Below, in pieces: positions 43,266 through 53,172 of a DNA stretch of 64,000 bases. The notes beneath the pieces are model-generated. The model was not told the origin of the DNA and made no database searches. It saw only the letters and a program-made list of their open reading frames with translations. Within the stretch, counting starts at the first letter, position 1, and each line of letters starts with the position of its first letter. The stretch is from the NCBI RefSeq assembly GCF_004197395.1, contig NZ_SELS01000004.1, forward strand, positions 62,001 through 126,000. Reading direction: 5' to 3'. The translations under genes and the position numbers were made by a program. Source of the DNA: Paraburkholderia sp. UYCP14C (GTDB lineage: Bacteria > Pseudomonadota > Gammaproteobacteria > Burkholderiales > Burkholderiaceae).

Positions 43266-44783
43266 TCAAACGCTCGCGCCGGCCGGCGCGACCGCGCGCA
43301 CGTCGAGTGCGCTCTTCAGCAGCGGCTGCTGCGCGCGCGTTTCGAGCCAGAAGCGGTACAGCGTGTTCTTCGCCGCTTCGAGGCGGTAGTCGCTGGTTGC
43401 GCGCATATCGGTGAGCGGCGCGTAGTCGTTGCCGAGCGCGAGCATTGCGGCCTGCGCGGTCGCCTCGTGCCATTCGGCGTCACGCAGCACGGCTTCGGCA
43501 TGGAGCGCGCGCTTCGGCGTCGCGGCCATGCCGCCGAACGCGATGCGCGGCTCGCGGATCACGTCGCCGTCGGCGATGAACGAGAACGCCGCGCACACGG
43601 CCGAGATATCCGAATCGAAGCGCTTCGACAGCTTGTAGGTACGAAACCGCAGGTTCGCGCGCGCACCGCCGCGGGTGGGCACCTTCAGGCCGACGACGAA
43701 CTCGTGCTCGGCCATGTCCTTCTTCTGATACGCGAGGTACAGGTCTTCGAGCGGCATCTCGCGCTCGATGTCGCCGCCCCGCACGATCACGCGCGCGCCG
43801 AGCGCGATCAGCCCCGGCATCGAATCGCCGATCGGCGAGCCGTTCGCGATGTTGCCGCCGAGCGTGCCGGCGTTGCGGATCGGCAGCGACGCGAAGCGCT
43901 GCCACATTTCGGTCAGCTCCGGGTACTGCTTCGCGATCTCGGCATACGCTTTTTCGACGCTGACGCCCGCGCCGACCTCGATCCAGTCTTCGTTCGTTTC
44001 GAGCTTTTGCAGCTCGGCGATCTGCCCGACGTAGACGAGGTTGCCGAGCTCGCGCATCTGCTTGGTGACCCACAGGCCGATGTCGGTGCTGCCCGCGAGA
44101 ATGCGCGCGGCCGGTTGCTCCTGTTTGATCTGCGCGAGCGCCGCGACCGTGCGCGGCGCGGCGAAGCGCTGGCCCGCGTGCTCGTACTGGAACGTGTCGC
44201 GGCGTTGGAGCGTCGCGAGCGTGTCGGCGAGCGCCTTCACGTCGACCGGCGCCTTCGGCGCGGGTGCGTCGAACATGCGCTCGCCCGCATCGACGATCGG
44301 CTTGTAGCCGGTGCAGCGGCACAGGTTGCCGGTCAACGCATTGCCGATCGCCTCGCGCGACGGCACCGTGCGGTTCGCGCAGCTATGTTCGTGGCCGTGC
44401 TTCTCGTAGAGCGCCCACATCGACATGACGAAGCCCGGCGTGCAGAAGCCGCACTGCGAGCCGTGGCAGTCGACCATCGCCTGCTGCACCGGGTGCAGCG
44501 AGCCGTCCGGCTGGCGCAGGTCTTCGACCGTGAAGAGCGCGCGGCCGTCAAGGGTCGGCACGAACTGGATGCAGGCGTTGACCGCCTTGAAGTCGATGCC
44601 GCCCGCCGCGTTGCGCTCGCCGATCACGACGGTGCAGGCGCCGCAGTCGCCTTCGGCGCAGCCTTCCTTGGTGCCGGTGCAATGCGCGTCCTCGCGCAGA
44701 TACTGCAGCACCGTGCGGGTGACGGGCGCGTCCTGGATTTCGCGGATCGCGTTGCGGTGATAGAAGCGAATCGGCTCGGTCAT
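43266..44783 (-). CDS. xdhA: Xanthine dehydrogenase small subunit (2Fe-2S / FAD)
   Basis: A 505-residue electron-transfer subunit. The plant-type 2Fe-2S cluster is bound by CTGTKEGCAEGDCGACT, the second cluster by CGFCTPGFVMSM and CRCTGYKPIVDAG, and the FAD domain (about residues 190-370) contains GSTDIGLWVTKQMR and LGGNIANGSPIGDSMPGLIA. Normal length for bacterial XdhA. First gene of the operon; the divergent MFS gene is 389 bp away. Confidence 0.97.
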   Translation of the reverse strand: MTEPIRFYHRNAIREIQDAPVTRTVLQYLREDAHCTGTKEGCAEGDCGACTVVIGERNAAGGIDFKAVNACIQFVPTLDGRALFTVEDLRQPDGSLHPVQQAMVDCHGSQCGFCTPGFVMSMWALYEKHGHEHSCANRTVPSREAIGNALTGNLCRCTGYKPIVDAGERMFDAPAPKAPVDVKALADTLATLQRRDTFQYEHAGQRFAAPRTVAALAQIKQEQPAARILAGSTDIGLWVTKQMRELGNLVYVGQIAELQKLETNEDWIEVGAGVSVEKAYAEIAKQYPELTEMWQRFASLPIRNAGTLGGNIANGSPIGDSMPGLIALGARVIVRGGDIEREMPLEDLYLAYQKKDMAEHEFVVGLKVPTRGGARANLRFRTYKLSKRFDSDISAVCAAFSFIADGDVIREPRIAFGGMAATPKRALHAEAVLRDAEWHEATAQAAMLALGNDYAPLTDMRATSDYRLEAAKNTLYRFWLETRAQQPLLKSALDVRAVAPAGASV

Positions 44784-45172
44784 GTCTCGTTGCTCTCGTC
44801 TGATCTGGGTTCGCGCGGACCCGCCGCGTCGATGGTTTGAAAGCTATCACCGTCAATAAACGCAACCCATAGCTCGGATCGCATGGGGGACATATTCTTC
44901 GCGCGATATCGAGATGGATTTGCGCAAGGCAACACTTATGTTGATCGGACGTTTTTGCCGCTTTTTTAGTTTTTTTGTGGATTAATTGACATCTCCGGTC
45001 TCGACGTGCCCGGCGGTGCGGCCCAAAAATCGCGCGCTGGCGGCGCAAAAACGGACCTTTATCGAGTCACAAGCCGCCAATTATTCGTCCCATTTTTTAG
45101 GCACGCGCTGCAAGGGAATCGGTTCCATGGGAGAATCACGCCTTCCCGCCGATTTCAAGTCTCGTTTTCCCG
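44784..45172. other. Divergent intergenic region, xdhA / MFS
   Basis: 389 bases between divergent genes. A T-rich patch at 44950-44985 contrasts with the surrounding GC. Promoters for both directions are expected; I do not see a clear consensus pair or a purine-regulator-like palindrome. Confidence 0.4.
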
Positions 45173-46384
45173 ATGTCTACCGACTCAGCGCCCGCCCGCA
45201 GCGAATTGGCGACGACCCTGCAGATCATTCCGGTCGTCTTTTTCACCTTTCTTTGCTATCTCACGATCGGTATTCCGCTCGCGGTGCTGCCCGGCTACGT
45301 GCACGCCGACCTCGGCTACAGCGCGGTGCTGGCCGGCGCGGCGATCAGCGTGCAGTACCTCGCGACGCTCGCGTCGCGCCCGCTCGCGGGCCGCTCGGCC
45401 GATACGCTCGGGCCGAAGCGCACGGTGTCGATCGGTCTGCTCGGCTGCGGGGCGAGCGGTGTGCTGCTGCTGCTCGCGGCGCTGACCGGCCAGTGGCCGG
45501 GGTTGAGCCTCGCGGTGCTGGTGTGCAGCCGTCTCGTGCTCGGTTTCGGCGAGAGCCTGTGCGGCACCGGCGCGATCCTGTGGGGAATCGGCCGGGTCGG
45601 CACCTCCAACAACGCCCGGGTGATTTCGTGGAACGGCATCGCGACCTACGGCGCCCTGGCAATCGGCGCGCCGCTCGGCGTGTTGATCTCGCGCTCGATC
45701 GGCTTTACCGCGCTCGGCATTCTGGTGATGGCGCTCGCGGCGCTCGGCTACTACCTCGCGCGTCTGATCGCGCCGGTGCCGCTCGTGCACGGCGAGCGCA
45801 TGTCGTATCGCAGCGTGTTCACGCGCGTGCTGCCGCACGGCATGGGCCTCGCGCTCGGCTCGGCCGGCTTCGGGTCGATCGCGACCTTCATCACGCTGTT
45901 CTATGCGGCGAAGCACTGGCCGAACGCGGCCCTGTCGCTGACGCTGTTCGGCACGCTGTTCATCGGCGCGCGCCTGCTGTTCGCGAACACGATCAAGACC
46001 TACGGCGGCTTTCGCGTCGCGATCGCGTCGTTTTCGTTCGAATGTGCGGGTCTGTTGATGCTGTGGCTTGCACCCGAGCCGCATATCGCGCTCGCGGGCG
46101 CCGCGCTGACCGGCTTCGGCTTTGCGCTGGTGTTCCCGGCGCTCGGCGTCGAGGCGGTCGGGCTCGTGCCGCCGGCAAGCCGCGGCGCGGCGCTGTCCGC
46201 CTATTCGGTGTTCCTGGACCTGTCGCTGGGGATCACCGGGCCGCTCGCCGGCTATATCGCCGGCGAGTTCGGCTACGGCTCCGTGTTTCTGTTTGCGGCG
46301 ATTGCCGCAGCGGCGGCGGTGGTGCTTTCCACCGTGCTTTATCTGCGCGACGCCAGGCTAACCAGTGGGCCTGCGACGTCTTAA
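45173..46384 (+). CDS. MFS transporter (YfcJ/YhhS-like)
   Basis: A 403-residue twelve-helix transporter. The family motif [21 protein letters not shown] is in the helix 2-3 loop and [27 protein letters not shown] marks the YfcJ/YhhS subgroup. Helices are evident throughout; the start at [13 protein letters not shown] has no strong ribosome-binding site. It is convergent with the class V aminotransferase gene. Substrate unknown; YhhS-type proteins export small molecules or sugars. Confidence 0.9.
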   Translation: MSTDSAPARSELATTLQIIPVVFFTFLCYLTIGIPLAVLPGYVHADLGYSAVLAGAAISVQYLATLASRPLAGRSADTLGPKRTVSIGLLGCGASGVLLLLAALTGQWPGLSLAVLVCSRLVLGFGESLCGTGAILWGIGRVGTSNNARVISWNGIATYGALAIGAPLGVLISRSIGFTALGILVMALAALGYYLARLIAPVPLVHGERMSYRSVFTRVLPHGMGLALGSAGFGSIATFITLFYAAKHWPNAALSLTLFGTLFIGARLLFANTIKTYGGFRVAIASFSFECAGLLMLWLAPEPHIALAGAALTGFGFALVFPALGVEAVGLVPPASRGAALSAYSVFLDLSLGITGPLAGYIAGEFGYGSVFLFAAIAAAAAVVLSTVLYLRDARLTSGPATS

Positions 46385-46496
46385 CGTGTGTGCAGGTTGC
46401 TCCGTGGGGAGCGGCACCTGCTTCCACACCTACGCGCGGGACAGAAAGTCCTCTCATTGAGCACAGGGAGCAGGTAGCGCCTGCCCCCTTAAATGC

Positions 46497-47720
46497 TCAC
46501 CTCCCTTCGCTCAATCCTCGCTCGAGCGCCGCGACACCTGCCGGCAAATCGACCTTGACGCCGAGATCGACCATCGTGCGGCCGAGCGCATGCACGGTGC
46601 GAAACAGGTTGTGCTCGCGACACTGCTCGCCCATCTGGCCGATCCGCACGATCGGCAAACCGAACGAGCCGGAGATTTCCACCTGATGCTGCCGCGAGAT
46701 ATGCGCGCAGACGTCGGCGGGACTCAGGCCGTCCGGCACCTCGATGCCGACCACCGAATTCAGACGGCAATTCTCCGGCGCATAAAGCTGCAGCCCCATC
46801 GCGGTGACGCCCTGCTGCAACGCGAGCGAGCATTTCAGATGGCGCGCGAAGCGCTTCTCCAGCGTCTCCGCGCAGACGAGCCGCAGCGCCTCGTGCAGCG
46901 CGAGCACGCCCGACACCGGCGCCGTGTAGTGATAGCCGGCGTTGTGCCAGAAGTTTTCCGCCAGCGACGCGTCGAGGCACCAGTGGGTATTGGGCGCCGT
47001 GCGGCCTTTAACGCGGTCCCACGCCGCGTCTGAAAACGCGATCAGCGACACGCCCGGAATCGACGACAAGCCCTTCTGGCCGCCGGTAATCACCGCGTCG
47101 ATGCCCCAGTTGTCCATTTCGAGCGGCATCGTGCTCAGCGTGCAGACGGCGTCGACGATCACGAGCGCGCCCGCTTCCTTCGCAAGCGCGGCGATGTCTT
47201 TCAGATGATGATTCCACACGGTGTTCGAGGTCTCGCCTTGCACCACCGTGACGACCTCGGGACGCTCGCGGCGCAGCGCTTCGGCGACCTGGTCGAGACT
47301 CGCGACCGTGCGGTCCGCGACTTCGAGCACGCTCACGCGCGCGCCGACGCGCCGGCCCATTTCGCCCATGCGGTCGCTGAAGAAGCCGTTCTTGATGCAC
47401 AGCATGCGCGTGCCTTCCCACGCGAGATTGGAGATCGCCATCTCCATTGCGCCCGATCCCGGTCCCGCGACGCCGAGCACCCACTTCGACTGCGTCTGGA
47501 ACACGTAGCGCGCCATCGTCTTCACCTGGTTGACCACCTTCGCCATCGTGCCGCCCAGATGGTTGATCACGATCGCATTGGCCTTCGCGACCGCGGCGGG
47601 AATCGGCACGGGGCCGGCGCCCATCATCAGCAGCGGTTCTTCGGGAAGGATGGCGTCGAGCGATTCGACAACCGGACAGGGGACGGACGAGACAACGGTA
47701 GTGGAGGTTGAAGTCGGCAT
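46497..47720 (-). CDS. Class V PLP aminotransferase (alanine-glyoxylate aminotransferase type)
   Basis: A 407-residue fold-type I PLP enzyme. Visible are GAGPVPIPAAVAKANA near residue 35, GPGSGAMEMAISNLA (cofactor phosphate region), VVQGETSNTVWNH, VDAVCTLSTMPLEMDNWGID and the PLP lysine motif ITGGQKGLSSIPGVS. These belong to the alanine-glyoxylate / serine-pyruvate / ureidoglycine-glyoxylate group. It follows the aspartate decarboxylase gene by 150 bp on the same strand, and xdh genes are nearby, so both alanine use and purine breakdown are possible settings. Start ATG 47720 chosen where homology-like sequence begins. Confidence 0.88.
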   Translation of the reverse strand: MPTSTSTTVVSSVPCPVVESLDAILPEEPLLMMGAGPVPIPAAVAKANAIVINHLGGTMAKVVNQVKTMARYVFQTQSKWVLGVAGPGSGAMEMAISNLAWEGTRMLCIKNGFFSDRMGEMGRRVGARVSVLEVADRTVASLDQVAEALRRERPEVVTVVQGETSNTVWNHHLKDIAALAKEAGALVIVDAVCTLSTMPLEMDNWGIDAVITGGQKGLSSIPGVSLIAFSDAAWDRVKGRTAPNTHWCLDASLAENFWHNAGYHYTAPVSGVLALHEALRLVCAETLEKRFARHLKCSLALQQGVTAMGLQLYAPENCRLNSVVGIEVPDGLSPADVCAHISRQHQVEISGSFGLPIVRIGQMGEQCREHNLFRTVHALGRTMVDLGVKVDLPAGVAALERGLSEGR

Positions 47721-47870
47721 GATCGGTGGGTGAATGTGAAGCGCAAAGGAACGAACGGCCTCGCGGCAGGTGCGCCGCTCGAGGCCGTTCGTCCGATCAT
47801 TCACTGAACCGCGCGATTGCGCAAGCTTTTTGGCCAGGGTAGCGGGCGCGCGACGCGCGGCCCGCGTGAG

Positions 47871-49535
47871 TTACTTCATCACCTTGGTCTTGTCGAGCTT
47901 GCTGCCGGTTGCCGCGTTGTAGCGCTCGACATAGTCCTCGATCAACCTGCGCATCGCGCGACCGATCTTGCGGTAGTCGGACTCGTTCAGATTGGCGAGC
48001 GACACGCGCCCGGACGGATGCTGCGTGCCGAAGCCGCGCCCCGGCAACAGCACCACGCGCGCCTCGCGCGCGAGCCGGAACAGCATCTCGGACGGCTCGG
48101 TGTTCTTCAGCAGCCAGTCGACGAACTCGCGCCCAAAGGCTCTCTCGCCGAGGAATTCGATGTCGATGATCGTGTAGTAGTCGACCTTGTTCGGATCGTC
48201 GTCCTCGAACGCGATGCCCACTTCTTCGTACAGCGCCTGCTTGCGCTTGCGGATCAGGCGCTTGAGCGCGTTCTTGTACGCATCGGGCGTGTCCATCAGC
48301 GAGAACAGCGAGAACAGCACCATCTGCACCTGCTGCGGCGTCGACAACCCGGCCGTGTGATTCAGCGCGACCGTGCGGCTGTCGGCGACGAGCCGGTCGA
48401 TGAACTTCAGCTTGTCGGGCTCGGTCGTGATCGACTCGTAACGATGATGCAGCTCCTTCTTCGCGCTGGCCGGCAATTCGCCGATCAGCCTGTCGAGCAC
48501 GTTGTCGCGATGGGTCGCCACCGCGCCGAGACGCCAGCCGGTCGCGCCGAAATACTTCGAGTACGAGTAGACGAGGATCGTGTTCTTCGGCGCGAGCGCG
48601 AACAGCGACACGAAGTTATCGGCGAACGTGCCGTACACGTCGTCGGTCAGCAGGATCAGATCGGGCCGTTCCTTGACGATGTCGGCGACGTACTCGAGGC
48701 TCGCGTCGTCGATCTTCACCGACGGCGGATTGCTCGGGTTGACGAGGAAGAACGCCTTCACCTTCGGATCGCGCAGCTTGTCGAGCTCTTTCTTCGAATA
48801 CTGCCAGCCGTGCGCGACGTCGGCATTGATATGCACGACGTTCATCTGATAGTCGTTCAGCGCCGGGATCTCGATGTACGGCGTAAAGATCGGCATGCCG
48901 AGCGCGATCGTGTCGCCCGCCTTGATCAGATGATTCTCGCGCATCGTGTTGAAGATGTAGGTCATCGCCGCGGTGCCGCCTTCGACCGCGAAGATGTCGA
49001 ACTCGCCGATGAACGGATGCTTGCCGATCATCTCGCGGCGCAGATACTGGCCGACGATGATTTCCGACAGCTTCAGCATCCGGTCGGGCACCGGGTAATT
49101 CGACGCGAGAATGCCCTCGCACATCTCATACAGAAAATCGGTCCCGGACAGCCCGATCTGATCGCGCACGTACGACACCGCGCCGTGCAGAAAGTCGATG
49201 CCGGGCACGCCCTTGTTCTCGCGCAGGAACAGATCGAAGCGCTCTCCAAGACCCTCGCGGCGCGGAAAACCGCCGACGCCTTCCGGCATGTACGCGAACG
49301 AGCGCTCGGACTCGCGCATCGCGAACAGGCCGAGCTGCCAGAAGCCATGGCGGGGGATCGTCGCGAGAAAGTTCGGGTTGCCACGGCCCGCGTTGAGCAT
49401 CGCCATGTTGGCGGGCCGATCGACCGCGCCGCCGCCGGCGGCCTTGATCAGTTCGTCCTTCAGCTCGAACGGACTCAGCGCGGCAAGACCCGCGTCCACG
49501 CTCGTGCGTTTCTTGTCGCCCTTCTCTTTTGCCAT
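47871..49535 (-). CDS. aspD: Bifunctional aspartate transaminase / aspartate 4-decarboxylase
   Basis: A 554-residue PLP enzyme that converts L-aspartate to L-alanine and CO2. The length and domain order match the AspD family, larger than ordinary transaminases. Motifs are NAGRGNPNFLATIPR at residues about 48-62, FLVNPSNPPSVKI, LLTDDVYGTFAD and the PLP lysine segment VYSYSKYFGATGWRLGAV. ATG 49535 has GGAGAACG ahead. It sits directly downstream of two AspT-type antiporter genes (137-bp gap), the arrangement of the aspartate decarboxylation/proton-motive cycle. Confidence 0.96.
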   Translation of the reverse strand: MAKEKGDKKRTSVDAGLAALSPFELKDELIKAAGGGAVDRPANMAMLNAGRGNPNFLATIPRHGFWQLGLFAMRESERSFAYMPEGVGGFPRREGLGERFDLFLRENKGVPGIDFLHGAVSYVRDQIGLSGTDFLYEMCEGILASNYPVPDRMLKLSEIIVGQYLRREMIGKHPFIGEFDIFAVEGGTAAMTYIFNTMRENHLIKAGDTIALGMPIFTPYIEIPALNDYQMNVVHINADVAHGWQYSKKELDKLRDPKVKAFFLVNPSNPPSVKIDDASLEYVADIVKERPDLILLTDDVYGTFADNFVSLFALAPKNTILVYSYSKYFGATGWRLGAVATHRDNVLDRLIGELPASAKKELHHRYESITTEPDKLKFIDRLVADSRTVALNHTAGLSTPQQVQMVLFSLFSLMDTPDAYKNALKRLIRKRKQALYEEVGIAFEDDDPNKVDYYTIIDIEFLGERAFGREFVDWLLKNTEPSEMLFRLAREARVVLLPGRGFGTQHPSGRVSLANLNESDYRKIGRAMRRLIEDYVERYNAATGSKLDKTKVMK

Positions 49536-49672
49536 GATGCGTTCTCCAGTGAAGAGATGAAACACGCCGGCGTGGCGAGGGGTCCCGGTTGCGGCCGGCT
49601 ATCGAGATCGATACGGAACGCGTTCGATCACCGTGCGCTAAAGATGCTCCAAACGTGCGATCAATCAGCGTG

Positions 49673-51355
49673 CTACACGAGCCCGATCACCAGCGGCCCG
49701 AGCAGCGTTAGCGCGACGTTCGCGATCGCATAGGTGATCGCGAACGGCACGGTCGGCACCGCGCTTTCGGCCTTGTCGAGCACGCCGCCGAACGCCGGGT
49801 TGGCACTGCGCGAGCCGGACAGCGCGCCGGCCAGAATCGCCGCGTTGTTGTAGCGCAGCACGTAGCGGCCGAACAGCATCGTCAGCAGCAGCGGGAACAG
49901 CGTGACGAACACGCCGAGCAGGAAAATCGTCATGCCGCTCTGCTTGACGGTGACGACCGCCTGCAAGCCCGAGTTCAGTCCGACTACCGCGACGAACGCG
50001 GCGAGCCCGAAGTCCTTCAGCAGTTGCGAAGCGGCCGACGGCATCACGCCGTACATCGGATGCTTGCCGCGCATCCAGCCGAACACGAGACCCGACAGCA
50101 GACAGCCGCCGCCCGAGCCGAGCGTGAGCGGCACGCCGCCCACGTTGACGACGATCAGCCCGATCAGCAGACCGATCACGAGACCGACGCCCATGTAGAT
50201 GAAGTCGGTCTTGTTGCTGTACGGCAGCTCGTAGCCGGCGGTTTCCACTGCGCGTTTGGTGTCTTTCGGCGAGCCGTAGAAGGTGATCACGTCGCCGTGC
50301 TGCAGCTCGGTATCGGGCAGCACCGGCAACGGCTGCCCGGCGCGCGAGATGCTCTGCACGTAGACGCCGTGCCGCGTGTCGCGATCGATCAGCTGGCGCG
50401 CCGCCGCGATCGTCGTGTGATTCATGCCCTTGCGCGTGAACACGCCTTCGCGCGTTTGCATCACCACGCCGATGTCCTCGGCGTCGCCGACCTCGTTGCC
50501 TTTCGCGCCGAACGCGACGACCGCCTCGCGGCGGCCCACGACGAGCACGACGTCGTCGGGTTGCAGCACGAAGTCGGGCGTCGGCTCGATCTGCTGGCTG
50601 CCGCGCTTGACGCGCTCGATCGTCAGGCCTTCGCCGTGCAACGACTCGACCGCCTGCACGGTCTTGCCGGCGCTGAAGTCGATCCGGTACGCGCGCCCGA
50701 CCAGTTCGGGCAGCGCGGCCACCTGGCTCGGCCCGCGCGTCGGCGCGCCCGACGACAGCTCGCGCTCCGCCTCGATCGACGCTTCGCGCAAGCCCTGGCC
50801 CATGAACTTAGGCAGGATGTTCACGCACACGATGATCGCGCCGAGCGAGCCGAACACGTAGGTGACCGCGTACGCGATCGCGACATCGGATTGCAGCGAT
50901 TTGACCTGATCGCCGGGCAGGCCGAGCCGTGCGATCGCGTCGCCCGCGGTGCCGATGATCGCCGACTGCGTGAGCGCGCCGCCCGCGAGCCCGGCAGCGA
51001 GCCCTTTGTTCAGATGGAACAGCTTCGCGCACACCACCACCGTGATCAGCGCGCTGACCGCGAGAAACACGGCCATCGCGATCTCACGCAGCGTCTTGCG
51101 GTTCAGCGAATTGAAGAAACCGGGCCCGGAGTCGTAGCCGACCGCGTAGATGAACACCGCGAACATCACCGCCTTCACGCCGTTGTCGACCGTCACGCCC
51201 GCCTGGCTGATCACGACCGCCGCCAGCAGCGAGCCGCCCACGCCGCCCAGCTGGAACTTGCCGAAGTTGATCTGGCCGATGAAATAGCCGACCGCGAGCG
51301 ACAGGAACAGCGCCATCTCCGGTGACTTGTGAAAGATGTTGTGTAGCCAGTCCAT
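49673..51355 (-). CDS. aspT: Aspartate:alanine exchanger (AspT family), copy 1
   Basis: A 560-residue antiporter of the AAE family that imports aspartate and exports alanine, generating proton motive force when coupled with decarboxylation. It has two five-helix membrane halves (about residues 10-175 and 380-560) separated by two RCK_C/TrkA-C domains (about 215-370: VGRAYRIDFSAGKTVQAVE; DDVVLVVGRREAV; DVITFYGSPKDTKRAVE). GGGCLLSGLVFGW is the repeated membrane signature. ATG 51355 with GAGGGAAC ahead. The same frame continues open into the upstream gene but only as shadow sequence. Confidence 0.95.
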   Translation of the reverse strand: MDWLHNIFHKSPEMALFLSLAVGYFIGQINFGKFQLGGVGGSLLAAVVISQAGVTVDNGVKAVMFAVFIYAVGYDSGPGFFNSLNRKTLREIAMAVFLAVSALITVVVCAKLFHLNKGLAAGLAGGALTQSAIIGTAGDAIARLGLPGDQVKSLQSDVAIAYAVTYVFGSLGAIIVCVNILPKFMGQGLREASIEAERELSSGAPTRGPSQVAALPELVGRAYRIDFSAGKTVQAVESLHGEGLTIERVKRGSQQIEPTPDFVLQPDDVVLVVGRREAVVAFGAKGNEVGDAEDIGVVMQTREGVFTRKGMNHTTIAAARQLIDRDTRHGVYVQSISRAGQPLPVLPDTELQHGDVITFYGSPKDTKRAVETAGYELPYSNKTDFIYMGVGLVIGLLIGLIVVNVGGVPLTLGSGGGCLLSGLVFGWMRGKHPMYGVMPSAASQLLKDFGLAAFVAVVGLNSGLQAVVTVKQSGMTIFLLGVFVTLFPLLLTMLFGRYVLRYNNAAILAGALSGSRSANPAFGGVLDKAESAVPTVPFAITYAIANVALTLLGPLVIGLV

Positions 51356-51489
51356 CGTTCCCTCGCTAGGTAGTTGGCGGGTTCGTTGGTGATACCCGGT
51401 ACGGGTACGGCGCGCGCCTGTGCCGCGCGAGCGCCTGATTTGCCGCGAGCTGCGAAACGCCGCGCGGCATGCGGCTGCGGCAAGTCCGG

Positions 51490-53172
51490 CTAGCCGAGCT
51501 TGCCGGCGAGACCCACCACCACGGGCCCCATCAAAGGCAACAGGATGTTGGAGAGCGCGTAGGTGATCGTGTACCCGATCACCGGCGTCGAGTTGCCGGT
51601 CACGCCGACGAGCGCGCTGATCGCCGGCGTACTGCACTGCTGGCCTGCGATCGCCCCGAGCAGCATCGGCGCTTCGAGCTTCAGCAGCGCACGGCCGATC
51701 CACAGCGACAGCAGCCCCGGCACGAGCACCATCAGGATGCCGGCGAGCGGCAGCGCGAGTCCGTATTCGCGCACCAGCTTGATCGCGTCTGGCCCGGCCG
51801 ACAGCCCGACCGCGGCGATGAACGTCGCGAGTCCGAAGTCCTTGATGATCTGCGCGGCCGCCGACGGCAGCGAGCCGACCAGCGGATGGCGTGAGCGCAC
51901 CCAGCCGAACAGCAGCCCCGACAGCAGACAGCCGCCGCCCGTGCCGAGCGCGAGCGTCACGCCGCCGATCGTGCCGCCGAGCCGCCCGATCGCCATACCG
52001 ACCAGCACGCCGAGGCCAAGATAGACGAAGTCGGTCTTCTGGGTGGGCGGCAGTACGTAGCCGAGCCGCTTCGCGCCGCGCTCGACGTCGGTTTTCGCGC
52101 CGACCAGCGTCAGCACGTCGCCACGATGCAGCTCGGTGCCGGGCAGCGCCGGAATCGTCGATTCGAGCCGCGTGATCGCGGCGATATAAACGCCGCGCGC
52201 GTTTTCCGGCTTGGCCTGCGCACGTAGCTGCGCGACCGTCATGCCGTTGACGTCGGGCCGCGTCAGCACCACATCGAGCCGTTGCGCGAACACCTGGGCG
52301 AAATCGGCGCCAAGCACCTCTTCGCCGAGCCCGGCCGACGCCGCGACGACCGCGGCGCGGCGGCCGGCGACGAGCACCACATCGCCGGCCGCGAGCCGCG
52401 TCTCCGTGGCGACCGGCAGGTCCGCGCCGTCGCGCTCGATCCGCTCGACGGTCAGGTTGTAGCCGTATTGCTCCTCGAGCCCGCGCACCGTCAGGCCAGC
52501 CGCATTGCCGATGCGAAACGCCCGGCCGACCAGCGCCGGCGCCGCTGCGCTCTGCCCCTCGCTGAACGCGCCTTCGCCGCCGAGCTTGCGCCACACGCGC
52601 TCGGCTTCTTCGCGCAGGTTGACGCGCAGCAGCAGCGGCGCGAACTGGCTCGTGAACAGCACGATCGTGATCAGGCCGAACAGGTAGCTGACGCTGTAAG
52701 CGGTCACGATATTGGCCTGCAGACGCTGCGTGGCCGCGTCGCCGAGACCGAGCCGCGCGATCGCCTCGGAGGCGGTGCCGATCACCGCCGACTCGGTCGC
52801 CGCGCCCGCGAGCAGTCCGGCCGCGGTGCCAACGTCGAGCCGCATCACGCTGACCGCGATCAGGATCAGCAGCAGCACCGAGACGATTTCGATCACCGAC
52901 AGCAGCCCATAGCGCCAGCCGCGCCCGATGTTCGCGAAGAACTGCGGCCCACCGGTAAAGCCGAGCGCGAAGATGAACAGCGCGAACGCGATGTTCTTCA
53001 GGTCGGGGGCGATGCGCGCGCCGCTCTGCCCGAGCACCAGCGCGACGATCAGCGTGCCGCACACGCCGCCGAGCTGAATCGGGCCGATACGAAACGAGCC
53101 GATGAAATAGCCAATGGCGAGACACGCGAAAAGCGCGATTTCGGGTTGCGATCTCAGCAATTCACCAATCAT
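51490..53172 (-). CDS. aspT: Aspartate:alanine exchanger (AspT family), copy 2
   Basis: A second 560-residue AspT-type antiporter with the same build: IGYFIGSFRIGPIQLGGVCG in the first half, two central TrkA-C-like domains (VGRAFRIGNAAGLTVRGLE; GDVLTLVGAKTDVERGAK), and GGGCLLSGLLFGWVRSRHP in the second half. It is a diverged paralogue, not a recent copy of the first, and lies 134 bp upstream of it. First gene of the leftward aspT-aspT-aspD(-aminotransferase) run. The two may form a heteromer or differ in substrate. Confidence 0.94.
   Translation of the reverse strand: MIGELLRSQPEIALFACLAIGYFIGSFRIGPIQLGGVCGTLIVALVLGQSGARIAPDLKNIAFALFIFALGFTGGPQFFANIGRGWRYGLLSVIEIVSVLLLILIAVSVMRLDVGTAAGLLAGAATESAVIGTASEAIARLGLGDAATQRLQANIVTAYSVSYLFGLITIVLFTSQFAPLLLRVNLREEAERVWRKLGGEGAFSEGQSAAAPALVGRAFRIGNAAGLTVRGLEEQYGYNLTVERIERDGADLPVATETRLAAGDVVLVAGRRAAVVAASAGLGEEVLGADFAQVFAQRLDVVLTRPDVNGMTVAQLRAQAKPENARGVYIAAITRLESTIPALPGTELHRGDVLTLVGAKTDVERGAKRLGYVLPPTQKTDFVYLGLGVLVGMAIGRLGGTIGGVTLALGTGGGCLLSGLLFGWVRSRHPLVGSLPSAAAQIIKDFGLATFIAAVGLSAGPDAIKLVREYGLALPLAGILMVLVPGLLSLWIGRALLKLEAPMLLGAIAGQQCSTPAISALVGVTGNSTPVIGYTITYALSNILLPLMGPVVVGLAGKLG

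Noticed and set aside
40229-43414. Open frame of more than 1000 codons on the plus strand
   Set aside because: It is antisense to xdhC and xdhB, whose motifs are unambiguous; its product is Arg/His/Val-rich, the normal shadow of GC-rich coding DNA.
49673-53125. Apparent 1150-residue fused protein on the minus strand
   Set aside because: Only the C-terminal 560 residues are AspT; the upstream half is shadow of the second AspT gene, which lies in another frame.
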